This document shows, piece after piece, positions 8,499 to 17,406 of a stretch of 35,888 nucleotides of DNA. Under the pieces are notes generated by a model. The model was not told the DNA's origin. It made no database searches and saw only the letters and a program-made list of their open reading frames with translations. The DNA comes from Planctomycetota bacterium (GTDB lineage Bacteria; Planctomycetota; Planctomycetia; Pirellulales; PNKZ01). The DNA is taken from the NCBI GenBank assembly GCA_017303535.1, contig JAFLCO010000019.1, positions 1 through 35,888 of the forward strand. The letters are read 5' to 3'. The position numbers were made by a program, and so were the translations under genes. How positions within the stretch are numbered: position 1 is the stretch's first letter; each line of letters starts with the position of its first letter.

Positions 8499-8640
8499 CG
8501 GCCGGTGCGCTGCCGCCGGCACCGCCGGCGTAGAACGATCGCCCTTGTTGCCGGCCAGGGCAGCGAATATGTTTTTGCGCATCACGAGGCCCGCCTCATT
8601 CGACGGGCCACACGGACGGAACCGCACGGCGACGCACGGC

Positions 8641-10044
8641 ATGACGCCATCGCAAAGCTCGACATTATCCGCGGCGCCTCGCGCGCACGCCCAGCGGTAC
8701 CATTTTCTTGTGCCCGTCTGGGGGCTTGAGTACGTCGATCGTTTCATCGAAACCGGTCTTCCCAGCCAGTTGGCGCCGGGCAACTTGCCGAGTTTGCCGG
8801 CGCAACACTGCCTGTACCAGATTTTCACCCGAACGAATGATCTGCCGCGCTTGCAAGGGGCGAAGAGTTTTCAGCGGCTGCAATCGCTAGTGACGGTCGT
8901 CGTCACCGTCATTGACGAGATGGACCTTTCCCAACCGTACAATGCCATGACGGCGTGCTACGAGCAGGGGATCCGCGCCGGCCGCGGCGTCGATACGGCG
9001 TTCGTGTTTCTTACGCCCGACAGCATTTGGTCGGACGGAACCTTTGCGACGATGGATCGCTTGCAACGCGCCGGCAAACGGGCCGTCGTCGTCACCGGAC
9101 TGCGCATGCGCGAAGAGCTGGCGGTCGACGCGTTGCGCTGTCGCTATTTTCGACGCGACGACCAATCGCTGGCAGTACCGCCACGCGATCTGGTCGCGCA
9201 TTGCCTCGACAATTTGCACCCGCTGTCGGTCGCCCATCTTTGCGACGACGCCGGCAATCACTCGTTAGGCCATTATTACTATCGGGTCGGCGCGACGGGG
9301 CTTCTGGCCCGTTGCGTTCACATTCATCCGTTGATGGTTCGCCCTGCCGTCGCCGAACAACCGATGGAAACGACGCTCGATCACGAATACGTGCGCAGGT
9401 CTTGTCCGGACTTTAACGACGTGCATGTGGTGACCGACTCGGACGAGTTGTTCTGCGTGGAGTTTTCGAAGTCAACGCTGCACGCGAACATGATCAGCGT
9501 GGAGCCGATTGGTGACAGGTCAGTCGAGCATTTTTTGTACTGGTGGACGAATGCCTTCCACCGCGAATACTTTCGTCGCACGGTTCGCATTCATAGCGTA
9601 GAAATAGATGAAGCGGCTTGGGCCTTGGCTCAGCGGCAATCCGACGCTTTTGTCGACAGAATGCTACGCCGATTGTTCACTTCGCCGAAGTGGGACGGAC
9701 TTCAGGAAATGCGCGTCATCTACAGTTCCCGCTTGGAATTGCAATCGCCCAGATTCCTTCGCCGCACGTATCATCGCATCAGACGTTTGACTCGCCGCAC
9801 GCTCGGCATGACTTACCGAGGCTTGGCCGCTCTGCTGCCGATCACCCATACGACCAGGCGACTGCGTAAGGACGTCGATTTACTGGCGTCGCATTGCCTG
9901 ACGCTCAATGACCGGATCGCGCGATTGGAGTCGGCTCTAGCGGAAATCCGAACGGCTCAAGGCGCCGGCCGTAGGCAAGATGTCGGAAACGACGGTCAAC
10001 CGGTTATCGAACCGCCGTCGAAAGGCGCGAACCTTGCGGCTTAG
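8641..10044 (+). CDS. Unrecognised polysaccharide-locus protein, paralogue of the gene at 12367
   Basis: About 467 residues from ATG 8641; ATG 8569 is an alternative. I do not recognise a named domain. It shares a clear N-terminal family signature with the protein at 12367: VWG-x-EY, LPSQLAPGNLP, a Y-x-IFT strand, RLQS, GK-x-AV, a DLV segment before HP-x-S, and VHVV-x-DS-x-EL. The segment FLTPDSIWSDG resembles the metal-site region of GT-A glycosyltransferases, so an unusual glycosyltransferase is possible but unproven. The C-terminal 110 residues differ from the paralogue and end in a short amphipathic coiled-coil-like stretch (VDLLASHCLTLNDRIARLES). No signal peptide or membrane helix. It sits directly before the exporter genes. 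Confidence 0.7.
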   Translation: MTPSQSSTLSAAPRAHAQRYHFLVPVWGLEYVDRFIETGLPSQLAPGNLPSLPAQHCLYQIFTRTNDLPRLQGAKSFQRLQSLVTVVVTVIDEMDLSQPYNAMTACYEQGIRAGRGVDTAFVFLTPDSIWSDGTFATMDRLQRAGKRAVVVTGLRMREELAVDALRCRYFRRDDQSLAVPPRDLVAHCLDNLHPLSVAHLCDDAGNHSLGHYYYRVGATGLLARCVHIHPLMVRPAVAEQPMETTLDHEYVRRSCPDFNDVHVVTDSDELFCVEFSKSTLHANMISVEPIGDRSVEHFLYWWTNAFHREYFRRTVRIHSVEIDEAAWALAQRQSDAFVDRMLRRLFTSPKWDGLQEMRVIYSSRLELQSPRFLRRTYHRIRRLTRRTLGMTYRGLAALLPITHTTRRLRKDVDLLASHCLTLNDRIARLESALAEIRTAQGAGRRQDVGNDGQPVIEPPSKGANLAA

Positions 10045-10128
10045 ACTCAAATAGATTTGCTCTTTCCGCTCCTTCAAACGTCTGATTCAGCTCGGATCCT
10101 CGTTGCTCTTACGATTATCGAACATCCT

Positions 10129-10989
10129 ATGCCCGTCGTCGCCAAGACTGCCGGAATGCCTTCATCCGCTCATGAAGTTTGGATCGAACCTCCCCGTGCC
10201 TGGGCGGGGGCTAACTGGAAGCAACTGTGGCGTCATCGCGCACTACTTTGGACGTTGACCTGGCGTGATATCAAGGTGCGGTACCGGCAAACGGTGCTTG
10301 GTGCAATTTGGGCCGTGTTGCAGCCGTTGACCACAATGGCGATCTTCACGGTCGTCTTCGGACGCTTGGCTCAAATGAGTTCGGACGGAGTGCCCTATCC
10401 GATTTTTGTCTTCATGGGCCTGCTACCTTGGCTATTTGTTTCCCAGGGGCTGAACGTCGCGTCGAATAGCCTTGTCGGCAACGCAGGACTGATCACTAAG
10501 GTCTACTTTCCAAGGCTCATCATCCCCACGGCCAGCATCCTCTCCAGCTTGGTCGACTTTGGAATCTCGTTCGGAGTGTTGGTTTGTCTCATGGCTTGGT
10601 ACGGGCTAGTCCCGTCGCTTTCTTGGCTGCTGCTCCCCATGCCGCTTGCCCTTGCCGTCGTCACGTCGTTAGGAGTTGGAATTTGGCTTTCGGCGCTCAA
10701 CGTAAAATTTCGAGACGTGCGGCTGACCATCCCGTTTCTCACTCAAATTTGGATGTTCTCTAGCCCGATTATCTTTCCGACGAGCCTCATCGAGCCGAAG
10801 TGGCGCACCTTGTACGGCTTGAATCCTATGGTCGGAATCATCGAGGGATTTCGCTGGTCGCTGATTCCCCGCGGCGTTGCTCCCGACCTCGGATCAATCG
10901 TCATGTCAACCGTAGTCGCCCTGGTTCTGTTGGCGACCGGGGTGCTGTTCTTTCGCCGCGTCGAACGAAACTTCGCTGATTTGATCTAA
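10129..10989 (+). CDS. wzm: Polysaccharide ABC transporter permease (Wzm type)
   Basis: A 286-residue ABC-2 family membrane protein. The cytoplasmic N-terminal part RDIKVRYRQTVLGAIWAVLQP is the family hallmark. Six hydrophobic segments follow, including TMAIFTVVFG, FVFMGLLPWLFVSQ, LVDFGISFGVLVCLMAW, a LLLPMPLALAVVTSLGVGIW segment and the C-terminal MSTVVALVLLATGVLFF. LNVKFRDVR is the conserved loop before the fourth segment. With the ATPase encoded next it exports a finished glycan across the inner membrane. ATG 10129 is preferred over an in-frame TTG at 10057, because the family N terminus begins near there. Confidence 0.88.
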   Translation: MPVVAKTAGMPSSAHEVWIEPPRAWAGANWKQLWRHRALLWTLTWRDIKVRYRQTVLGAIWAVLQPLTTMAIFTVVFGRLAQMSSDGVPYPIFVFMGLLPWLFVSQGLNVASNSLVGNAGLITKVYFPRLIIPTASILSSLVDFGISFGVLVCLMAWYGLVPSLSWLLLPMPLALAVVTSLGVGIWLSALNVKFRDVRLTIPFLTQIWMFSSPIIFPTSLIEPKWRTLYGLNPMVGIIEGFRWSLIPRGVAPDLGSIVMSTVVALVLLATGVLFFRRVERNFADLI

Positions 10990-11044
10990 CGATTAGTCAC
11001 GGCGCCCCGCCCCCGGCGCTTTCATCCGAACAACACTGTGATCA

Positions 11045-12355
11045 ATGCAAGACCTCGCGATTGAAGTCGAAGAACTGGGCAAGAGATACCATATTGCCCA
11101 GGTTGCGGCGCCGTACCAGACGCTCCGTGATTCCATCGTCAACCTGTTCGCGGCGCCCGCGAGAAGGGCTTGCTCCGTGTTGCGCGGCGTGGCCCCGCAG
11201 GCCGACGCCCGTTCGCGGGAATTTTGGGCCTTGCGCAACGTGTCGTTCGACGTACGACGCGGAGAAGTGCTGGGGATTATCGGCCGCAACGGCTCCGGCA
11301 AAAGCACGCTGCTAAAAATTCTTTCTCAGATTACCGCGCCGACGGAAGGTCGGGCTCGCGTCGTCGGCCGGGTGGGCAGCCTCCTGGAAGTTGGGACAGG
11401 CTTTCATTACGAACTTTCCGGACGCGACAACATTTACTTGAACGGTGCAATGCTCGGCATGCGCCGGGACGAGATTCGCCGCAAGTTCGATGCAATCGTC
11501 GACTTTTCGCAGGTCGCCGAATTTCTCGACACGCCCGTCAAACATTACTCCAGCGGCATGTACATGCGGTTGGCTTTTTCCGTAGCGGCGCATTTGGAAT
11601 CGGAAATCCTGTTGGTCGACGAAGTGCTGGCGGTCGGCGATTTCGACTTCCAAAAAAAATGCATCGCCAAGATGCAAGACGTCACCCGCGACGGCCGAAC
11701 CGTGATCTTCATCTCGCACAGCATGGGCTCGGTGAAGGAGCTTTGTCATCGGGCCATGATTCTCAACCACGGCCGGCTTGAAGCGATCGGCGGCGTCGAA
11801 GAGATGGTCGATCTGTACGAACCGCGACCGGAGGTCGTCGCCGCCGGTCAGGTAACTTGGAGCGGCAAGGATCACGCTCCCGCCAACGACTTCGTGGAGT
11901 TGGAGTCGGTGGCGATTTGCGGCCCCGACGGCGTCGCGCGAGCCGAATTCGCCGTGGAAGAGCCGGTCGACGTGCGAATTCGCTTTCACAACAAGCGAGC
12001 AGGAACCGTTTACCGTGTAGAAATTCGCCTCCGCGATAAGCACGGCAATTGGGTGCTCACAAGCGAGAACGGCTACACAAGCGTCGATAGTCCGGACCCA
12101 GGCTTAAAAACTCCGCTGCCCGCCGGCCTTGTGGAATCGTGCTGCAGGATGCCGGCCAGTCTGCTTAACGATCAAGAATACGTCGTCAGCGTCGCGGTCG
12201 TTCCGGAAGAAGCAGGCACGGACGGCGGACAGCTGTATGTGGAGAATCTTCTGCAGTTCCAGGTAATAGACCCCGCCTGCAAACAAAACACCAAGTATCT
12301 AGGCCTCGTGCGGCCGCGTCTGGCTTGGCACACCTCGCAACTCAATGCCGCTTAA
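11045..12355 (+). CDS. wzt: Polysaccharide ABC transporter ATPase with C-terminal glycan-binding domain (Wzt type)
   Basis: A 436-residue protein with two parts. Residues 1-250 are the nucleotide-binding domain: Walker A GRNGSGKST (80-88), signature YSSGM (168-172), Walker B ILLVDE (188-193) and a switch His in FISHS. Residues about 275-425 form a beta-rich domain typical of Wzt C-terminal domains, which in known systems recognise the modified non-reducing end of the glycan. The extra C-terminal domain implies that a terminal modification, plausibly methylation by the upstream enzymes, is the export signal; that link is inference. The gap to wzm is 55 bp. Confidence 0.9.
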   Translation: MQDLAIEVEELGKRYHIAQVAAPYQTLRDSIVNLFAAPARRACSVLRGVAPQADARSREFWALRNVSFDVRRGEVLGIIGRNGSGKSTLLKILSQITAPTEGRARVVGRVGSLLEVGTGFHYELSGRDNIYLNGAMLGMRRDEIRRKFDAIVDFSQVAEFLDTPVKHYSSGMYMRLAFSVAAHLESEILLVDEVLAVGDFDFQKKCIAKMQDVTRDGRTVIFISHSMGSVKELCHRAMILNHGRLEAIGGVEEMVDLYEPRPEVVAAGQVTWSGKDHAPANDFVELESVAICGPDGVARAEFAVEEPVDVRIRFHNKRAGTVYRVEIRLRDKHGNWVLTSENGYTSVDSPDPGLKTPLPAGLVESCCRMPASLLNDQEYVVSVAVVPEEAGTDGGQLYVENLLQFQVIDPACKQNTKYLGLVRPRLAWHTSQLNAA

Positions 12356-12366
12356 GGGGCCGCTCC

Positions 12367-13554
12367 ATGTCGGCTGCGGGATCGATTTCACATCGTGCCG
12401 CGAATCTTGGTCGTGGCCGTGATTCGACCGACGTCGCCGCGCGGCCGCTGCTCCATCTCGTGAACGTCGTGTGGGGGGGCGAGTATACGCGGCTCTATCT
12501 CGACGTTTCGCTCCCTTCACAACTCGCGCCAGGCAACCTACCCGCGCTCGAACGATCGGCCGACGGCGTCTATCGCATCTTCACGACCGCGGAAGACGCG
12601 ACGATCATTCGTCCGTCGCCCGCCTATCGACGATTGCAGAGCATCACGCCGACGGAGATTGTGACCGTCGAAATTCCTGCTCGCACCGATCCCTACGAGA
12701 CGCTGACCCGCCTCCAAATGCAGGCCTTGCGCGAGGCGGCGGCCGTCGGTGCCTATGCCTTGCTGTTGGCGCCGGATATCGTGATCGCCGACGGCGGTAT
12801 CGACCGACTCGCTCGCTTGGCCGCCGAAGGTAAGAAGGCCGTCATGGTGCTGAGCGTCCGAGTCGCCAAAGAGTCGTTCGCTCCCGAACTGCGACGCCGG
12901 CTCAGCCAGGGCCCCGATGCCGCCGTCAAAATATCGTCGGCCGATCTGGTCGAACTGGCGATCAAGCATTTTCATCCGACGAGCCGTGCGCTCGTCTGGC
13001 CGCCGACGACATCGTGGCCGTCGCATCTTTACTGGCCTGTGGAAGACGCCGGTTTTATCGCCGCCGGTTTTCATCTCCACCCGATCCTCGTAGCCCCCGC
13101 CAAGACCGACGGCCTCCTCGGTTCAACGATCGACGGCGACTTCGTCGCCCGGAATTTCTCCGCCGACGAAGTGCACGTGGTCGACGATTCGACGGAATTA
13201 ACGGTGTTTGAAATGAGTTCCGCGGCGCAAGCCGTCGGGCGCCCCGTCGCTCCGCTCTCCGCGTCGGCCGTCGGGCGCTGGGCCGCTTGCAATGCCGACG
13301 AAGGTCACATGCGGTTATTCGAACGCAGCGTTACGTTCCGAACCGGCAAACCGTCGTCGGCGTGGCAGGCCGCGCACGATTCGACCGCGCAGATCTCAAT
13401 TGAGATTCGCCGCTACCGGAGCCGCTTCGGCTGGTGGGGGCGAACGGTCAACGTCCTGCGACCGGTGGTACGACTCGCGAAGCGCTGCCGGCGTTGGCCG
13501 GGGCGACTTGTCGCGAAATGGATTTCCAAGTCCGCGACGGAAGCAGCCGCCTGA
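12367..13554 (+). CDS. Unrecognised polysaccharide-locus protein, paralogue of the gene at 8641
   Basis: About 395 residues from ATG 12367, 11 bases after the wzt stop. It belongs to the same family as the protein at 8641: VVWGGEY, LPSQLAPGNLPAL, YRIFTT, YRRLQS, a GKKAVMVLSVRVAKES segment, DLVELAIKHFHP, GFHLHPILVAP and VHVVDDSTELTVFEM. LLLAPDIVIADGG could be the counterpart of a GT-A metal site. The C terminus is short and basic, with no coiled coil, unlike the paralogue. No signal peptide. Its position next to the exporter suggests a role in glycan assembly or termination; the activity is unknown. Confidence 0.7.
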   Translation: MSAAGSISHRAANLGRGRDSTDVAARPLLHLVNVVWGGEYTRLYLDVSLPSQLAPGNLPALERSADGVYRIFTTAEDATIIRPSPAYRRLQSITPTEIVTVEIPARTDPYETLTRLQMQALREAAAVGAYALLLAPDIVIADGGIDRLARLAAEGKKAVMVLSVRVAKESFAPELRRRLSQGPDAAVKISSADLVELAIKHFHPTSRALVWPPTTSWPSHLYWPVEDAGFIAAGFHLHPILVAPAKTDGLLGSTIDGDFVARNFSADEVHVVDDSTELTVFEMSSAAQAVGRPVAPLSASAVGRWAACNADEGHMRLFERSVTFRTGKPSSAWQAAHDSTAQISIEIRRYRSRFGWWGRTVNVLRPVVRLAKRCRRWPGRLVAKWISKSATEAAA

Positions 13555-13642
13555 AAGCGAAAAACGACACGGTTGCAGTCGACGCCGTATCCCTGCCGAT
13601 GCTAAAGAGAAGGCCTGCAAATACCCTCCGGGCACGGACGTT

Positions 13643-14308
13643 ATGTTGAAATCACTGTTGCCTGCGCTAGCATTCACCGTCATTGCCGGCGGAATGTTCG
13701 CCTCGCCGTGCCAGGCCCAATGGTCGTTTAGTTTCGGCTACACCGAAGGTTACCGCGGACACCACCATCATCATCCCCACTGGCACGGGCACTACGGCTA
13801 CTGGTATCGGCCGTCGTACTACTGCGTCGCTCCGCCGCCGGTGTATGTCGCTCCGACGGTCGTGACCCCCGTCGTTCCGCTCGCGCCCGCCGTTTCCGCG
13901 GTTGCTCCGATTGCGGCACCCGTCGCCGCCGCACAACCGGCCGCGACGCCGACTCCCGCCCCGGCGATCGTCAAAAGCAACTCGCTCCCCGCCTACTCCG
14001 GTTCCGGCGTTACCATCCGCAACCCGTCGTCTTCGGGCGGCGGCGTGGCGTTCGTGATCGACGAGCGCACGCAGGTGGAACTCGAGCCAGGCGAGTCGAC
14101 TCCGCTGAGGGAGAAGGCTAGCTACACGGTGACCTTCGATCGCGGCGGCAACTTCGGCACGACGCACCGCGTACTCGGCGAAGGCTCCTACGAATTCGTC
14201 GCCACCGACAAAGGCTGGGAACTGCGCCGCGAAACCCTCGACGGCGCTGCGCTGCCGAACTTGCCGACCGTCCGCCGCAACGAACTTCCGGAAACCGTCG
14301 TCCGCTGA
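13643..14308 (+). CDS. Small secreted His/Tyr-rich and Pro/Ala-rich protein
   Basis: A 221-residue protein with a clear N-terminal signal peptide (MLKSLLPALAFTVIAGG, cleavage near CQA-QW). The mature part starts with a His-rich segment (five consecutive His, then HPHWHGHYGYWYRPSYY). A low-complexity Pro/Ala/Val stretch follows, then a compact C-terminal domain of about 90 residues beginning at SGSGVTIRNPSSSGG. The His cluster could bind metal, which is inference. The open frame extends upstream to 13292, but that part lies inside the preceding gene; ATG 13643 is the first start that gives a signal peptide. I do not recognise a function. Confidence 0.7.
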   Translation: MLKSLLPALAFTVIAGGMFASPCQAQWSFSFGYTEGYRGHHHHHPHWHGHYGYWYRPSYYCVAPPPVYVAPTVVTPVVPLAPAVSAVAPIAAPVAAAQPAATPTPAPAIVKSNSLPAYSGSGVTIRNPSSSGGGVAFVIDERTQVELEPGESTPLREKASYTVTFDRGGNFGTTHRVLGEGSYEFVATDKGWELRRETLDGAALPNLPTVRRNELPETVVR

Positions 14309-14330
14309 CGACTGCCGGCGTTACGCAACA

Positions 14331-15329
14331 TTACAGATGCAAGAAGCCCGGCCGTTGCTGCGGGCCTTGGTTGCGAATCCAATCCGCCGTGGCCCGCAAC
14401 CCTTCGGCGAGCGACGTTTGCGGTTCCCACCCGAGTCGGGCTCGTGCCACGCTGGGGTCGGATTCCAGCACCAATACTTCGCTGGCATCAGGCCGCATCC
14501 GCCGCGGGTCTTGCCGCACTTCCGCTTGTACGCCGGCCGCCGCACAGCACGCTTCGAATAACTCGCCGATCGAAACCGAACTGCCCGTGCCTAGCTGAAT
14601 GGTCGCCCCGTCGATACCTTCAGCCGTCGCGGCCCGCACGAATCCGTCGACCGTGTCGGCCACGAACGTAAGGTCGCGCCGCGTATCGAGCCGGCCGAGT
14701 TCCACGGTCTTCGCGCCGCCGAGCAATTGATGCAAGAGCGTCGACGTCACGGCTCGGGTCGATTGCCGCGGCCCGTAAGTATTGAAGGGCCGAAGCACCG
14801 TCACCGGCACGCCGAAGCTTGCGTGGTAAGAAAGCGAGAACTGATCCGCCGCGACTTTCGAGGCTGCGTAGGGAGATTGCGCCTGCAGCGGGTGGGTCTC
14901 GCGAATCGGCAGTGTCGCCGGTGTGCCGTACACCTCGCTGGTCGACGTATGCACGATCCGACGCGGCTTATGTCGCCGGGCCGCTTCGAGCACGTTAAGC
15001 GTGCCCGAGACGTTCGTCTCCAAATAGCTCGAGGCCGCCGAATAGGAATACGGTATCGATATCAGGGCCGCGAGGTGGAACACATAGTCGATTCCCTCGG
15101 CGGCTTCCTCCACACAGCGGGCGTCGCGAATGTCGCCGAGACGCACGTCGAGCTTTTCGCGAACCTCGGGCCTTGCCTGATCGAGCCAGCCCCAGGAGCC
15201 GTGCGAGTTGTAGAGGCAGAAGGCCCGCACCCGCGCGCCGAGTTCGACGAGCCGCTCCGTAAGATGGCTACCGATGAACCCGTCGGCCCCGGTCACCAAC
15301 ACGGCGGCATCTGCAAGCCCGACGGCCAT
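14331..15329 (-). CDS. legB: NAD-dependent 4,6-dehydratase of the LegB type (extended SDR)
   Basis: A 332-residue extended SDR. It has VLVTGADGFIGSHL (about 10-23), the LegB-like motif LYNSHGSWGWLD (39-50), HLAALISIPYSY, STSEVYGT and active-site YAASK (Tyr154, Lys158), then RPFNTYGPRQS. The combination of NSxxSWGWLD with IPYSY is what I know from LegB-like dehydratases, which act on nucleotide-activated GlcNAc in legionaminic-acid-type pathways; the assignment rests on remembered family sequence. It runs opposite to the polysaccharide operon, with a good Shine-Dalgarno (AAGGATGG) upstream. No legionaminic-acid synthase or CMP-transferase is visible in the window. Confidence 0.78.
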   Translation of the reverse strand: MAVGLADAAVLVTGADGFIGSHLTERLVELGARVRAFCLYNSHGSWGWLDQARPEVREKLDVRLGDIRDARCVEEAAEGIDYVFHLAALISIPYSYSAASSYLETNVSGTLNVLEAARRHKPRRIVHTSTSEVYGTPATLPIRETHPLQAQSPYAASKVAADQFSLSYHASFGVPVTVLRPFNTYGPRQSTRAVTSTLLHQLLGGAKTVELGRLDTRRDLTFVADTVDGFVRAATAEGIDGATIQLGTGSSVSIGELFEACCAAAGVQAEVRQDPRRMRPDASEVLVLESDPSVARARLGWEPQTSLAEGLRATADWIRNQGPQQRPGFLHL

Positions 15330-15517
15330 TGATCCATCCTTGTTTGAAACAGGCCGTGCGTGAGTCGGACTTGTGCGGGACGGGAAATCCCTGCTTCCCC
15401 TCCGGCACGTTTTACGTCAACCGCCGCCGGTGGGCAAGCGGACGGCATCGTCGAAGCGACGGCCGGCGGCGACTTCCAGGCCGCCGCCGGCCGACCGATC
15501 GCGTCAACTTCGTGCGG

Positions 15518-16528
15518 CTATTTCGCCTTCAGCTTCTCGATCAGAAACTGATGCGTCATCGCGTGCCGGACGTCCGGAGCGCCCGGATAGACCAACTCGC
15601 ACTCAACGCCGACGCTCTTGCACTTCTCTTGTAGCCCGACGCCGAAGTTCGCCGAGTGCGTCGGATCCTTTTGCTCTTGTCCCATCGCCGGCGCCGCGCC
15701 GTAGGCCAAATGAATCGGCGGGTCATCCGACGTCACAAGTTCGTACGGCGAGTACTCCTTGATCAGCGGCAAGATCGTCTCCCGGCCGGCCAAGAATACG
15801 TCGAACTGCGTCAGCTTCTTGGCGTTGTCGAGCGCGAAGCCGAAGGCGTGGCCGCCGTACTTGCTGTTGGGCATCCATTCCTTCATTTGCTTCGGATCCA
15901 AACTCGTCTGAGCGCCGATCACCGCCGCGCATGAGAGCCGCGTCGACTCCCGCGCGATCGGGTCTTCGCTCTTCGCGTCGGCGAGGTCGTCGTGAAACGC
16001 GAGCCACAAGCTGCTACAAGCGCCGGCCGAACCGCCGGTCGCGCCGATGCGTGTCTTGTCGATGTTCCACTCCTTCGCCTTGCTGCGAACGAACTGCAGT
16101 GCGCGAGCGGCATCATGCAACGGCCCCTTCACCGGCGGCTTCACGCCGTCAGCCGTCGCTTCCGGAATAAAGCGGTATTCGACCGAGACGACCGAAATTC
16201 CTTCGGCGTGGTAGGTCGCGATCGCTCCGACGCGGTCTTTGCTGCCCCCCATCCAGCCGCCGCCGTGAATGTAAAACACCAGCGGCGTCGGCGTGTCCGA
16301 CTTCGCTTGATAGAAATCTATCACCTGCTTCGGGTGGGGACCGTACGGAACGTTGGCCATCGTCGGCTTCGGGCCTTCCGGAGCGGCCGGTTGTTTAGCG
16401 CCGGCCGGTTTCGTGGCGTCGACACCTTTTTTCTTCGTCGCCGGAGCATCCGCGGCCGTTGCCGAAATGCCTGCGGCAAAACAACCAAACACAGCGGCAA
16501 CGGCGACGAAATCCGTCAGTTTCTTCAT
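15518..16528 (-). CDS. Secreted alpha/beta hydrolase (acetyl-esterase/carboxylesterase-like)
   Basis: A 336-residue protein with a signal peptide (MKKLTDFVAVAAVFGCFAAG), then a Lys/Pro/Ala-rich linker and an alpha/beta-hydrolase domain. Visible elements: oxyanion-hole motif HGGGW, nucleophile elbow GGSAG (Ser), and a late His in VRHAMTHQF that could complete the triad. Such enzymes often remove acyl groups from carbohydrates in the periplasm. The start is set by GGAGGA immediately upstream of ATG 16528; an in-frame start at 16717 would hide the signal peptide. About 185 bases separate it from the LegB-like gene. Confidence 0.82.
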   Translation of the reverse strand: MKKLTDFVAVAAVFGCFAAGISATAADAPATKKKGVDATKPAGAKQPAAPEGPKPTMANVPYGPHPKQVIDFYQAKSDTPTPLVFYIHGGGWMGGSKDRVGAIATYHAEGISVVSVEYRFIPEATADGVKPPVKGPLHDAARALQFVRSKAKEWNIDKTRIGATGGSAGACSSLWLAFHDDLADAKSEDPIARESTRLSCAAVIGAQTSLDPKQMKEWMPNSKYGGHAFGFALDNAKKLTQFDVFLAGRETILPLIKEYSPYELVTSDDPPIHLAYGAAPAMGQEQKDPTHSANFGVGLQEKCKSVGVECELVYPGAPDVRHAMTHQFLIEKLKAK

Positions 16529-16743
16529 AGCAAATCCTCCAAGTGGGCGGGCTGATCTGATGCGCGATTGTAATGCCTTCCTACGACGCGCGAAAACGAG
16601 CCCGCGCACGGCCGCTGGAGTCGCAGAAATCAAAAAAAGAAACTGGCGCTGAAGCTCCTCATTATTAGGGAATTGTTTCATGCCGGTCGCGCGTCGAACA
16701 TAAGTGCCGTCTCGCAAGCACGCTCAACTCTGCGACGCCCGCC

Positions 16744-17385
16744 ATGCATCCACAAGCTAGACAAGTCTCGATTCGCGTTCCCCTCGATCGTCTGAGCGTC
16801 TGCCGCATTTGCGGCGATCTGCACGGCGTCGTCCTCCGCGGCGAACCGGAGCCGGCCGGCGCCGCCGAAGTGGTCACACGTTCGTTGCACCAGCAATGCG
16901 CCTGCACGTCGACCGCGCGGATCACTCGCTGGGAAGGTTACGATTTCAATCAAGCCGTGACGCTCTGCCGATGTTGCACGCGTCGGGTTTTGGTCAGCGG
17001 CATGCGTTGGTCGGAATGGTTTTGCGGCGACTGCCATCCGCAGATCGAAGACCTCAACAACCGCTGCCGCGCGACCGTGATTCCTTCCTCGCGGCACACG
17101 CTGATGACGACGATTGCCGGCAACGAGCAATGCCCCAGGCCGCTGCCGAATTTCGCCGTGCCGCTGGGCGATTGGTTCGATCGCGTCGAGCTTCTCGAAA
17201 AGCACGCGCTGGCGATGATTCATGAAAACCTCCATAGCCTCGGCCTCGAGACGCTCGACACCGATGTTTCACTGGCCGACTATCTCAAGCATCTGCCGCT
17301 GACTCAAAGCGTGCAGCAAGCTTCGTTACGCGCGTTGGCCGCCGCCTTTCGTATTCCGGCGAGTCTCCTGGTCGGCATCGCTTAA
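16744..17385 (+). CDS. Cysteine-rich probable zinc-binding protein of unknown function
   Basis: A 213-residue protein, not recognised. The N-terminal half holds nine cysteines in closely spaced groups: Cys20-x2-Cys23, Cys52-x-Cys54, Cys75-x-Cys77-Cys78 and Cys94-x2-Cys97, with His98 after the last pair. This pattern suggests one or two zinc sites. The C-terminal half (from about residue 120) has no cysteine after CPRP and looks helical; HENLHSLGLETLDTDVS and LADYLKHLPLTQS are its most regular parts. No signal peptide. The coding context is isolated: divergent from the hydrolase and convergent with the sialidase-like gene. Confidence 0.62.
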   Translation: MHPQARQVSIRVPLDRLSVCRICGDLHGVVLRGEPEPAGAAEVVTRSLHQQCACTSTARITRWEGYDFNQAVTLCRCCTRRVLVSGMRWSEWFCGDCHPQIEDLNNRCRATVIPSSRHTLMTTIAGNEQCPRPLPNFAVPLGDWFDRVELLEKHALAMIHENLHSLGLETLDTDVSLADYLKHLPLTQSVQQASLRALAAAFRIPASLLVGIA

Positions 17386-17406
17386 ATCGCCGGCGAGTGT
17401 CGTTCG

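Noticed and set aside
13292..14308. A 338-codon protein ending in the secreted His-rich protein
   Set aside because: Its upstream part overlaps the coding end of the 12367 gene and would bury the obvious signal peptide that starts at 13643.
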